From assembly GCA_016929195.1 (NCBI GenBank), contig JAFGJG010000036.1, forward strand, positions 1 to 43,854: DNA of 43,854 bases, given 5' to 3'. Made by a program: the position numbers and the translations under genes. Position 1 is the first letter of the stretch. Each line of letters opens with the position of its first letter. Below are positions 16,406 through 23,985 of the stretch, piece by piece. Below the pieces are notes generated by a model that did not search any database, was not told where the DNA came from, and worked only from the letters and a program-made list of their open reading frames with translations. This DNA comes from Thermoleophilaceae bacterium. Its GTDB lineage: Bacteria > Actinomycetota > Thermoleophilia > Solirubrobacterales > Thermoleophilaceae.

Positions 16406-18291
16406 CCGAGCCGCGCGACGCCACCGCCACCACCGCGGCGCGCAACGCGGAGCTGGGCGCGTCGCTGCCGCTCGACGACCCGCGCGACTTCGAGCTGGCC
16501 ACCCGCGGACACGTCGCGCCGCTGCCGGGCCCGGTGCCCGGGCCGGACGGGAGCACGGCATGGGACCCGGACGCCGGCGCGGCCTTCCTCGGCGGCGAGG
16601 CGCCGCCCGAGGTCAACCCGAGCCTCTGGAGGCACGCGCGGCTGAGCGCGACCCACGGCCTGTTCGAGGTGACCGAGGGCATCTGGCAGGTGCGCGGCGC
16701 CGACGTCTCCAACATCACCTTCGTGGCCGGCGAGACCGGCTGGATCGTGGTGGACGCGCTCACGACCGCGGAGACCGCGCGCGCCGCGCTCGCGCTCGTG
16801 AACGAGCACGCCGGCGAGCGCCCGGTCAGGGCTGTGCTCTACACGCACACGCACATAGACCACTTCGGCGGCCTGCGCGGGATCGTGTCCGAGGAGGAGC
16901 TGCCCGGCGTCCGCATAATCGCCCCGGAGGGCTTCCTCGAGGCGGCCGTGAGCGAGAACGTGATCGCCGGCCCCGCGATGGCGCGCCGCGCCGAGTACAT
17001 GTTCGGCAGCCTGCTCCCGCGCAGCCCGCGCGGCCACGTGGACGCCGGGATCGGGATGACCACGCCGCGCGGCACGCCCGGCCTCCTGGCGCCGACGGAG
17101 CTGATCGAGGCGACCGGCACGGTCCTCGAGATCGACGGCCGGACGGTCGAGTTCCAGCTCACGCCGGAGACCGAGGCGCCGGCCGAGATGAACTTCCTGT
17201 TCGCGGACTTCCGGGCGCTGTGCGTGGCGGAGAACTGCTCCGGCACGCTCCACAACCTCTACACCCCGCGCGGCGCGCAGATCCGCGACGGGCTCGGCTG
17301 GAGCAAGTACATCTCGGAGGCGATCGAGCTGTTCGGCGGCCGCTTCGACGTGACCTTCGCGTGCCACCACTGGCCGCGGTGGGGCGAGGGCGACTGCCGC
17401 CACCACCTCGAGACGCAGCGCGACCTCTACCGCTACATCCACGACCAGAGCATCCGGCTGGCGAACGCCGGCCTGACGATGGAGGAGGCCGCCGAGGAGC
17501 TCGCGCTCCCGGAGTCGCTGCGCGACGAGTTCGCCTGCCGCGAGTACTACGGCACGGTGAGCCACAACGTGAAGGCCGTCTTCCAGCGCTACCTCGGCTG
17601 GTTCGACGGCAACCCGGCGCACCTGAACCCGCATCCCCCGGTCGAGGCGGCGCGCCGCTACGTGGACTACATGGGCGGCGCGGACGCGGTCCTCGAGCGC
17701 GCCCAGAGGTCGTTCGCGGACGGCGACTACCGCTGGGTCGCCGAGGTCGTGAACCACGTCGTCTTCGCCGACCCCTCGAACACCGCCGCGCGCGAGCTCC
17801 AGGCCGACGCGCTCGAGCAGCTCGGCTACCAGGCCGAGTCCGGGCCCTGGCGCGCCTTCTACCTGACCGGCGCGATGGAGCTGCGCGAGGGCGTCACGCC
17901 GGGCCGGACGCTCGCCGACGCGCCGAACGTGGACGTGCTCCAGGCGCTGACCGCGGAGATGGTGCTGCACGTGGTCGGCGTCCGCATCGACGGGCCGCGC
18001 GCCGACGGTCGCGTGATCGAGCTCGACGTGGTCTTCACCGACGTGGACGAGTCGTTCGCGCTCACGGTCTCCCACGGCGCGCTCAGCCACCCGCGCAGGA
18101 CGCGGCCGGACGTGCCGGCGACCGTGCGCGCGCCGCGGCTCGCGTTCCTGGCGGTGATCGGCGGCGTCGTGAGCGCGGCGGACGCGATCGCGGCGGGCGC
18201 GGTCGAGGTCGACGGCGACGCGGCGGTCCTCGACGAGCTGCTCGACCTGCTCGAGGCCCCGCCGGCGCGCTTCGCGATCGTCACGCCGTAG
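16402..18291 (+). CDS. Metallo-beta-lactamase-fold alkyl sulfatase (SdsA1/BDS1 type)
   Basis: 629-aa hydrolase releasing sulfate from alkyl sulfates such as SDS. The MBL metal motif THTHIDHFGG is followed by the second ligand region AENCSGTLHNLYTPRG and CHHWPRWGEG; then come the dimerisation domain (RRYVDYMGGADAVLERA, residues about 410-540) and the SCP2-like C-terminal domain (from about 520). Length fits the family. GTG 16402 overlaps the GFA stop. No signal peptide is seen, so it is probably cytoplasmic. It overlaps the convergent mct-like gene by 11 bp. Confidence 0.92.
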   Translation: MTEPRDATATTAARNAELGASLPLDDPRDFELATRGHVAPLPGPVPGPDGSTAWDPDAGAAFLGGEAPPEVNPSLWRHARLSATHGLFEVTEGIWQVRGADVSNITFVAGETGWIVVDALTTAETARAALALVNEHAGERPVRAVLYTHTHIDHFGGLRGIVSEEELPGVRIIAPEGFLEAAVSENVIAGPAMARRAEYMFGSLLPRSPRGHVDAGIGMTTPRGTPGLLAPTELIEATGTVLEIDGRTVEFQLTPETEAPAEMNFLFADFRALCVAENCSGTLHNLYTPRGAQIRDGLGWSKYISEAIELFGGRFDVTFACHHWPRWGEGDCRHHLETQRDLYRYIHDQSIRLANAGLTMEEAAEELALPESLRDEFACREYYGTVSHNVKAVFQRYLGWFDGNPAHLNPHPPVEAARRYVDYMGGADAVLERAQRSFADGDYRWVAEVVNHVVFADPSNTAARELQADALEQLGYQAESGPWRAFYLTGAMELREGVTPGRTLADAPNVDVLQALTAEMVLHVVGVRIDGPRADGRVIELDVVFTDVDESFALTVSHGALSHPRRTRPDVPATVRAPRLAFLAVIGGVVSAADAIAAGAVEVDGDAAVLDELLDLLEAPPARFAIVTP

Positions 18292-19510
18292 TGCGGGCCG
18301 CCCCCGCGACCACGCCGCGCTCGTAGAGCCCGCCGATCTCGGCGTCGGCGAGGCCGAGCACCTCGGCCAGCACCTCGTCCGTGTGCTCGCCCAGCACCGG
18401 CGCGGGCATCGGCGCGAGCCGCTCGGCCGCCGAGAAGTCGAGCGGCGAGCCCGGCATGAGATACGTGCCGATGCCGGGCTGCTCGACCTCCGCGAACATC
18501 GGGTTCTCGGGCGAGCAGCGCGGGTCCTCCTCCACCAGCTGGGTGAACGTCTGGTACGGGCCCCAGGACACGCCGTTGGGCTCGAAAGCCTCGCGGAGCT
18601 CGTCCATCGTCCTGGCGAGCACCCACGGCTTCAGCGTCGCGCCGATCACCTCGCGCGCGGCGAAGCGCCCGCCCTCGTCGTCGAGGTCGACGTCCATGAG
18701 CTTGCCGATCGTGTCGAACGCCTCGCCGAGGCCGGTGGCGTCCACGAGCCCCTTCCACTGGCGCCGGGTCAGCGCCACGATCATCACGCGCCGGCCGTCC
18801 TTCGTCAGGAAGTCGCGCCCGAAGGCGCCGTAGAGGTAGTTGCCGTCCTTTGGCCGCTCGTGGCGGTTGACCTGGACCTCGGCGATCTTGCCGAGGTTCG
18901 CGACCATCCAGAACGCCACGTCCGACAGGGCGAGCTGCACGCACTGGCCCTCGCCGGTCCGCGCCCGGTGGCGCTCGGCGGCCAGCAGGCTCGCCGTGGC
19001 CATCATCCCCGTGATCGCGTCCCACGCCGGGAGCAGGTGGTTGAAGGGGACGCTCAGGTTGCGCGGCCCGGTGGCCCACGGGAACCCGGTCGCGGGGTTC
19101 ACGGTGTAGTCCACCGCCGAGGAGCCGTCGTGGTTGCCGGTGATGTTGACCATGACGAGGTCGCTCCGGCGCTCCGCGAGGGTCGCGTAGTCGAGGAAGC
19201 CGCGAGCCGGGAAGTTCGTCAGGAAGAGGCCGGCGTCGGGGCCCGGCGCGGCGATGAGCGCCGAGACGAGCTCGCGCCCCTCGTCCGAGCGGAGGTCCAC
19301 CTGGATCGAGCGCTTCCCCTTGTTGAGCCCGGCCCAGAAGAGGCTCTTGCCGTCCGCCGTCACGGGCCAGCGGCCCCTGTCCAGGCCGCCGCCGATCGGG
19401 TCGAACCGGATCACGTCGGCGCCGAGCTGCGCCATCGCCATGCCGCCGAGCGGGGCCGCCACGAACGCCGAGCCTTCGATGACCCGCATCCCGCCGAGGA
19501 TCCCTGCCAT
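18281..19510 (-). CDS. mct: 2-methylfumaryl-CoA isomerase (mesaconyl-CoA C1-C4 CoA transferase)-like
   Basis: Class III (CaiB/BaiF) CoA transferase, 409 aa. Conserved features are LGGMRVIEGSAFVAAPLGG, GADVIRFDPIGGGLD, the catalytic aspartate in LLPAWDAITG, GNYLYGAFGRDF and VEQPGIGTYLMPGSPLDF. From memory these match the Chloroflexus Mct subfamily, which moves CoA within mesaconyl-CoA, better than generic racemases. ATG 19510 is preferred over the adjacent GTG because GGAGGG (19520-19515) is 4 nt away. It is the last gene of a three-gene operon with the hydratase and lyase, which supports the assignment. Another CaiB-type transferase remains possible. Confidence 0.8.
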   Translation of the reverse strand: MAGILGGMRVIEGSAFVAAPLGGMAMAQLGADVIRFDPIGGGLDRGRWPVTADGKSLFWAGLNKGKRSIQVDLRSDEGRELVSALIAAPGPDAGLFLTNFPARGFLDYATLAERRSDLVMVNITGNHDGSSAVDYTVNPATGFPWATGPRNLSVPFNHLLPAWDAITGMMATASLLAAERHRARTGEGQCVQLALSDVAFWMVANLGKIAEVQVNRHERPKDGNYLYGAFGRDFLTKDGRRVMIVALTRRQWKGLVDATGLGEAFDTIGKLMDVDLDDEGGRFAAREVIGATLKPWVLARTMDELREAFEPNGVSWGPYQTFTQLVEEDPRCSPENPMFAEVEQPGIGTYLMPGSPLDFSAAERLAPMPAPVLGEHTDEVLAEVLGLADAEIGGLYERGVVAGAARTTA

Positions 19511-19526
19511 CACTCCCTCCCCTCTC

Positions 19527-20528
19527 CTAGGCGACGAGCGCCAGGAAGCTCCAGTCCAGCACGGGTTCTGGGTCTCCTTCCGCCCCTCTGACCGCGGAGA
19601 CCTGGGCCCTCAGCCCGGCGAGCGCGCCGCCGCTGTCGCGCGGCTCGACCGACTCCACGTGGATCTCCGTTCGCAGCACGTCGCCCTCGAACACGGGGGC
19701 CAGGTGGTCGCAGCCCCGCCAGGCGACGATCGTCGCGAGCGCGGGGATCGCGCGGGTGGCGTGCGCGGCGGCGACGGCGATCGTGTGGCCGCCGTACACG
19801 AGCCGGCGGCCGTGCGAGCTGCGCGTGGAGTCCGTGTGCGCCATCGCCACGTTCAGCGTGAGCCGGGCGAGCTCGGTCGCGCCGGTCACGGTCTCACCGG
19901 CCTCCACGACCAGCGACTCGCCCGGTGCGAGCGCCTCGTGGTGCGGCCCGGGCACCGCGTCCCTCAGCGGCCCGACGTCCCACTCGCCGGGCACCGCGCG
20001 CTCGACCCCCTCGGGATCGAGCGAGCTCGGGATGTCGTCGAACGCGTCCGCATGCCCGGTGTCGGCGTCCGGGTCCCGGAGCGGGATCATCGGGCAGCGC
20101 CAGAAGTCGAGCACGGGCTCGCCACGCTCGTCGGTGGTCCGGATCCGCAGCGCCACGAGACCCGAGCCCGAGCGGTTCTGCTTGAGGCCCACCACCTCGG
20201 TGCGGGTCCGGAGGGTCTCGCCCAGGAAGACGGGGCGGGCGAGCACGAGCCCGCGGTAGAAGAGGTTCCCGCGGACGCGCTGGGTCGGCCCGGTCGACTG
20301 GCCGATGGCCACGTCGCAGACGAGGTTCGGGTGTGCGAGCGGCTCCCGGCGGCCGGTCACCGCTCGCGCCAGCGGCGCGTCGAGCGCTAGCCGCAGCCGG
20401 TCGCCGGTGATGGCCTGGTGCGCGGCGGCATGGCCGGCTCCGAGCGTCAGCCCGGGGGCGTCCTCGAAGACCTGCCCATGCTCGAAGTCCTCGAACCACG
20501 GCCCGCCGATCCGGACTGCCGCGTTCAC
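19527..20528 (-). CDS. mch: Mesaconyl-CoA hydratase (beta-methylmalyl-CoA dehydratase)-like, double MaoC fold
   Basis: 333-aa protein with two hot-dog (MaoC-like) halves: an N-terminal half around FEDFEHGQVFEDAPGLTLG and RVRGNLFYRGLVLARPVFLGETLRTRTEV, and a C-terminal half with RLTLNVAMAHTDSTRSSHGRRLVYGGHTIAVA and LAPVFEGDVLRTEIHV. This length and layout fit Mch, which interconverts beta-methylmalyl-CoA and mesaconyl-C1-CoA. GTG 20528 overlaps the lyase stop (GTGA), and 13 bp separate it from mct. Related itaconyl-CoA hydratases are the main alternative. Confidence 0.78.
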   Translation of the reverse strand: MNAAVRIGGPWFEDFEHGQVFEDAPGLTLGAGHAAAHQAITGDRLRLALDAPLARAVTGRREPLAHPNLVCDVAIGQSTGPTQRVRGNLFYRGLVLARPVFLGETLRTRTEVVGLKQNRSGSGLVALRIRTTDERGEPVLDFWRCPMIPLRDPDADTGHADAFDDIPSSLDPEGVERAVPGEWDVGPLRDAVPGPHHEALAPGESLVVEAGETVTGATELARLTLNVAMAHTDSTRSSHGRRLVYGGHTIAVAAAHATRAIPALATIVAWRGCDHLAPVFEGDVLRTEIHVESVEPRDSGGALAGLRAQVSAVRGAEGDPEPVLDWSFLALVA

Positions 20529-21352
20529 CCGAGCCCCGCCGCGCGGCCGCGCGCCACGGTCGCGAGCGCCTGCTTGCGAATGGCCTCGTCGATCATCTCG
20601 CCGTCCAGCTCGACCGCGCCGGGCGAGCCGTCGGCGAGCGCGGCGACCACGGCGGCCGCCCGCTCGAGCTCATCCGGCGCGGGCGTGAACGCCGCGTTGA
20701 TCGCGGCCAGCTGGCCGGGGTGCACGGCCCACTTGCCGTCGAAACCGAGCGTGCGGGCGTGAGCGGCCCAGCGGCGCAGCCCGGCGTCGTCGCGGATCGC
20801 GAGGTGCGGCCCGTCGATCGCCTGGATGCCGGCCGCGCGCGCGGCCACGAGCACGCTGTCCTGGGCGTGGAGCCACAGCTCCGGCACGTCGGCGCCGGGC
20901 CCCCGCCCGAGAGAGGCGGCCAGGTCGGCATAGCCGAGGATCAAGGCATCGAGCCGCGGCGAGGCGGCGGCGATCTCGCCCGCGCTCTGGAGGCCGGCCG
21001 CGGTCTCCACGAGCGCCTGGAGGCGCGTGCCGCGGGGAACGGCGATGTCGACCTGCGCCAGCTCCGCGGCGCTGTCGACCTTGGGGATCACGAGCGATCC
21101 CGCTCTCCCGGCCAGCTCGGCCACGTCCGCCTCGAACCAGTCGCCGCCCGGTGCGTTCACGCGCACCGCCGCGCCCGCTAGCGCGCCGCCGTCCAGGACG
21201 GACGCGACCAGCTCGCGCGCCCTGGCCTTGTCCGCGGCCGCCACACCGTCCTCGAGGTCGATCACGACCTCGTCGGCCGGGAGCGCGGCCGCCTTCGCGA
21301 GCATCCGCTCGGACGAGCCCGGAACCGACAGACAGGAGCGACGGGCCTTCAT
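20525..21352 (-). CDS. CitE-like CoA-ester lyase (malyl/beta-methylmalyl/citramalyl-CoA lyase)
   Basis: 275-aa TIM-barrel lyase of the HpcH/HpaI-CitE family. VIDLEDGVA, LVIPKVDSAAEL, LVETAAGLQ and LILGYADLAASLG carry the Mg-binding Glu/Asp and active-site residues. It is closer in size to CitE/citramalyl-CoA lyases than to the roughly 350-aa Chloroflexus malyl-CoA lyase. As first gene of the operon with mch and mct it probably makes or cleaves beta-methylmalyl-CoA (glyoxylate plus propionyl-CoA) or citramalyl-CoA (pyruvate plus acetyl-CoA). ATG 21352 follows TAGTGT by 6 nt, so the operon mRNA looks leaderless. Confidence 0.85.
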   Translation of the reverse strand: MKARRSCLSVPGSSERMLAKAAALPADEVVIDLEDGVAAADKARARELVASVLDGGALAGAAVRVNAPGGDWFEADVAELAGRAGSLVIPKVDSAAELAQVDIAVPRGTRLQALVETAAGLQSAGEIAAASPRLDALILGYADLAASLGRGPGADVPELWLHAQDSVLVAARAAGIQAIDGPHLAIRDDAGLRRWAAHARTLGFDGKWAVHPGQLAAINAAFTPAPDELERAAAVVAALADGSPGAVELDGEMIDEAIRKQALATVARGRAAGLG

Positions 21353-21358
21353 GGACGA

Positions 21359-21404
21359 ACACTAACCCCGCAACGGCGCCCGGATGGGTGAACGTTCCGT
21401 TCAC
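21359..21404. promoter_or_regulatory. Divergent promoter region with 17-bp palindromic operator
   Basis: GTGAACGTTCCGTTCAC (21388-21404) is a perfect inverted repeat with 7-bp arms and a 3-bp centre, of the size bound by TetR-type regulators. Minus-strand TAGTGT (21364-21359) is the -10 of the lyase operon. On the plus strand AAGACT (21426-21431) lies 7 nt before the tauE ATG. The operator sits just upstream of the lyase -35 position and over the tauE -35 position, so it could control both. No regulator gene is adjacent. Confidence 0.6.
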
Positions 21405-21438
21405 AAGTCCGGGATGGGGGCGTGGAAGACTCGCCCCG

Positions 21439-22200
21439 ATGTCGGTCCCTGAGGCGGTGGCAATCGCGGTCTGGTGCTTCCTCGTCGCGCTCGCGGGCGG
21501 GGTCGTGGGGCTCGTGCTCGGCAATCTGCGGCTGCCGGTGGTGCTGCTCGTGGCCTCCTCGCCCGCCACGGGCGGCGCCGCGAACATCGCGATCTCCGGG
21601 GTGGCCGCCACCGCCGCCTCCGTCGGCCACGTGCGCGCGGGGAGGATCAACTGGCGGCTGTTCCGCTGGATGGCGCCGCCGTCGGTGGTCGGGGCCCTCG
21701 CCGGCGGGTACCTGGCCGGCGAGATCTCGGACGAGCTGCTCCTCTTCGTGATCGCGGCGGTGCTGCTCTACAGCGGTGCGGATCTGCTTCGCTGGGAGCG
21801 CCCGGCGGCTCCGGCGGCTGGGACGGAGCCCCACCGGCTCGACATCCGCGCGGCCGTGCTGGCGGGCCTGGGCATCGGTCTGCTGGGCGGGCTCGTGGGG
21901 CTGATCCTCGGGGCCCTGCGGATGCCCGCCCTGCTGAAGCTGGTGGGCGAGGTGCCGTCGCGCGCCGTGGGGACCAATCTGACCGTGGGCGTTCTCGTGG
22001 GTGTGGCGGGGCTCGTCGGCCACTTGCCGGACGCGGCACCCGACTGGGACCTGCTCGCGCTGGGCGCGGCGGCCTCGATTCCCGGGGCGGTGCTGGGCGC
22101 CAGGCTGACCGGCCGGCTCTCCGAGCGGCAGCTGGTGCGGGCGATCGGCGCCGCGCTGCTCGTGGCCGGCACCGCCGCGCTGGTCCAGGCGCTGACCTAG
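21439..22200 (+). CDS. TauE/SafE (TSUP) family membrane permease
   Basis: 253-aa integral membrane protein with about eight hydrophobic helices in two repeats: AIAVWCFLVALAGGVVGLVLGNLRLPVVLL and AGLGIGLLGGLVGLILGALRMPALLKL share the G-x2-G-x3-G-L-R-(L/M)-P pattern of the TSUP family. Members export sulfite, sulfoacetate or other organic anions. ATG 21439 is chosen as it opens the first helix. It is divergent from the CoA-lyase operon with a common palindrome between, suggesting a role in organic-acid movement, which is only inferred. Confidence 0.85.
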   Translation: MSVPEAVAIAVWCFLVALAGGVVGLVLGNLRLPVVLLVASSPATGGAANIAISGVAATAASVGHVRAGRINWRLFRWMAPPSVVGALAGGYLAGEISDELLLFVIAAVLLYSGADLLRWERPAAPAAGTEPHRLDIRAAVLAGLGIGLLGGLVGLILGALRMPALLKLVGEVPSRAVGTNLTVGVLVGVAGLVGHLPDAAPDWDLLALGAAASIPGAVLGARLTGRLSERQLVRAIGAALLVAGTAALVQALT

Positions 22201-22208
22201 GCGCGGGG

Positions 22209-23702
22209 TCAGCCGCCGCAGGGCAGCAGCGCCGGGCGGACGGTCGCGTCGCCCGCCGGCGGTTCGATCACCACGGCCACCACGCCGGCCCGGCGGCGGT
22301 TCTCGACGACGACCCGGTCGCCGCCCTGCCGGACGACCCGGCCGCCGGCGGTCCAGACGCGGTAGCCCTCCGGGTAGTGGAGCGCCCGGGGGACGGTGAT
22401 CACCGTCGGCCCGCGAGTGCCGCGGCGCGTGACGTAGACCAGCACGAAGCGGCCGGTGCGCACGTCGAACCTGTAGTGGACCGGGGTGCCCGCGACCGCC
22501 CGCGGGTAGACGCGCGCGATCACCTCGGCCTTCGCCTCGGCGAGGTTGCGCAGCTCGCCGCTCCGCCACGACAGGCCGTACGTGTACCCGGTCATGAATC
22601 TCTCCGAGCGCTCGAGCAGGCAGTTGAGCCCGTCGAAATCGTCGTTCGTCGTCGCGGCCACCTCGGTCATGAGCGGCGGGCCTCCCAGCCGCGCCGCCGT
22701 GGCCTCGGCGTTCCGCATCACGCTCGTCTCGATGGGCGGGCAGATCGTGCGCGCCTTCTCGACGAGGGTCGGGTCGTGGGTGACCTGCCACTGGGCGCGC
22801 GTCGGGCACTGGTTGTGGAAGGAGAGCCCCACCGGGCCGGTGCCCCGTGGAGGCTTCACGTATCCGTTCACGGCGCCCTGGTTGAAGAAGATGTGCGGCT
22901 CGTAGAAGACGGGCCGGTGGCGGTCCACGGCCCGGATCGAGCGCGCGAGCGAGTCGAACAGCGGCTGGAGGGTCGTGCGGTCGAGCTCGGGGCAGCCCGC
23001 CGGAGGGACGCAGCCGCCGAAGGCGCTGCCCGGCCAGGGCTCGTTCATCAGGTCGTAGCCCACGAGCATCGGGTCGCGGCCGAGCCGCCTCGCCACGTGC
23101 TGCCAGGCACGGCCGTACGAGCGCCAGGCGTCGCCCTGGTCCGCGTAGAAGTTGTCGAATGCGCGCTGGGTGGCGGGGGAGAAGTAGTTGAGCGGGAAGC
23201 CGAGCCCCGGGTCGAACGCAAGCCCGTCGTCGTGGGTCACGTAGTCGGGGAACCCGAGCCCGTTGAAGCGGTCGCCGAAGCCGTCCTGATGGCTGTCGAG
23301 CACAGTGAAGACGCCGCGGCGCGACAGCTTCTGCTGGACCGAGGCGATGCCCGCGAGGTAGGCCGGGTCCCACCCGTCCTTTACGGGCTCGAGCCCGCGC
23401 CAGAACCAGGCGAGCCGCACGGCGTCGAACCCGAGGGCGGCGAGCCTGTCGGCGTCCGCGTTCGTGAACCCGTTCGGGAGCGCGGCGTCGTCGGGCGGGT
23501 AGAACGGCTCGCCCTTCCAGACCGCGAACAGCCCGTGGAGCACGACGACGCGACCGAGCGGGTCGCGGAACCAGCGCCCGTCGGTGTGGAGCGGGCCGCC
23601 CACGGACTCCCCCTGGCCGCCCGCGGAGGCCGTGCCGGGGGCCGCCGCCGCGGCCAGGGCAGCGACGAGCGTGACCAGGGCTACGAGCCTCCCGTACCTC
23701 AT
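22209..23702 (-). CDS. Secreted glycoside hydrolase family 5, endoglycoceramidase-like (second copy)
   Basis: 497-aa exported enzyme. The signal peptide (LVALVTLVAALAAAAAPGTASA) is followed by the same opening as the 8637-10055 paralogue (LHTDGRWFRDPLGRVVVLHGL), LDSHQDGFGDRFNG, the acid/base glutamate in YDLMNEPWPG and the nucleophile region LMTEVAATT. ALHYPEGYRVW marks the C-terminal beta domain, parallel to LIYPEGYSVR in the paralogue. TAGGCT lies 9 nt before the ATG. It is convergent with tauE (8 bp apart) and divergent from the riboswitch-controlled NlpC/P60 gene. Glycolipid or related glycan hydrolysis is inferred from family. Confidence 0.83.
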   Translation of the reverse strand: MRYGRLVALVTLVAALAAAAAPGTASAGGQGESVGGPLHTDGRWFRDPLGRVVVLHGLFAVWKGEPFYPPDDAALPNGFTNADADRLAALGFDAVRLAWFWRGLEPVKDGWDPAYLAGIASVQQKLSRRGVFTVLDSHQDGFGDRFNGLGFPDYVTHDDGLAFDPGLGFPLNYFSPATQRAFDNFYADQGDAWRSYGRAWQHVARRLGRDPMLVGYDLMNEPWPGSAFGGCVPPAGCPELDRTTLQPLFDSLARSIRAVDRHRPVFYEPHIFFNQGAVNGYVKPPRGTGPVGLSFHNQCPTRAQWQVTHDPTLVEKARTICPPIETSVMRNAEATAARLGGPPLMTEVAATTNDDFDGLNCLLERSERFMTGYTYGLSWRSGELRNLAEAKAEVIARVYPRAVAGTPVHYRFDVRTGRFVLVYVTRRGTRGPTVITVPRALHYPEGYRVWTAGGRVVRQGGDRVVVENRRRAGVVAVVIEPPAGDATVRPALLPCGG

Positions 23703-23762
23703 CGGGCGGCGAGCCTACACCGGTGTGGGTGGGCGAGACGCAGCACGAAATTCGGACCGTTC

Positions 23763-23802
23763 TGCAACGGAAGTTGCACTTAGCAGGGAAAAAGCGTGAT
23801 AG
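23763..23802 (+). promoter_or_regulatory. Promoter of the riboswitch-NlpC/P60 transcript, with inverted repeat
   Basis: TTGCAC (23774-23779) and TGATAG (23797-23802) are spaced by 17 bp, a good SigA-type promoter; the first transcribed base should be near 23809, ten bases ahead of the riboswitch. A perfect inverted repeat TGCAAC-GGAA-GTTGCA (23763-23778) overlaps the -35 and could be an operator. Confidence 0.6.
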
Positions 23803-23818
23803 AACGACGCCCTTCATA

Positions 23819-23953
23819 GCGCCGAATCGCTGGTCCCCAGGGGCCGGCGACCGGGGGAACCAAGGCGGCAGATGCCGCAGGGGCGAATCCCGTGGGCCGG
23901 AGGCACCGCGGGTAGCGCGAGAGCGCGAGTCCGTCAGCTCACCTCGGAGGCGT
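23819..23953 (+). ncRNA. Cyclic di-AMP riboswitch (ydaO/yuaA leader)
   Basis: The leader carries the conserved blocks of this class in order: closing helix GCGCC (23819-23823) with GGCGT (23949-23953), AATC just inside it, GGGGGAACCAA near 23853, GGGCGAATCCC near 23881, and GCGAGTCCGTCAGCTCACCTCG (positions about 23924-23945; key block CCGTCAGCT). In actinobacteria this element precedes Rpf and NlpC/P60 cell-wall hydrolase genes, and c-di-AMP binding normally turns the gene off. The reading frame starts 32 nt after it, so control of transcription end or of translation are both possible; no clear terminator hairpin with U-tract follows. Confidence 0.92.
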
Positions 23954-23985
23954 GCAGAACCGCAACAACCGAGAGGCATACCGAC

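Noticed and set aside
16000-18291. Alkylsulfatase starting at 16000 (763 codons)
   Set aside because: The first 134 codons run through the GFA gene out of frame; GTG 16402 gives the normal family length.
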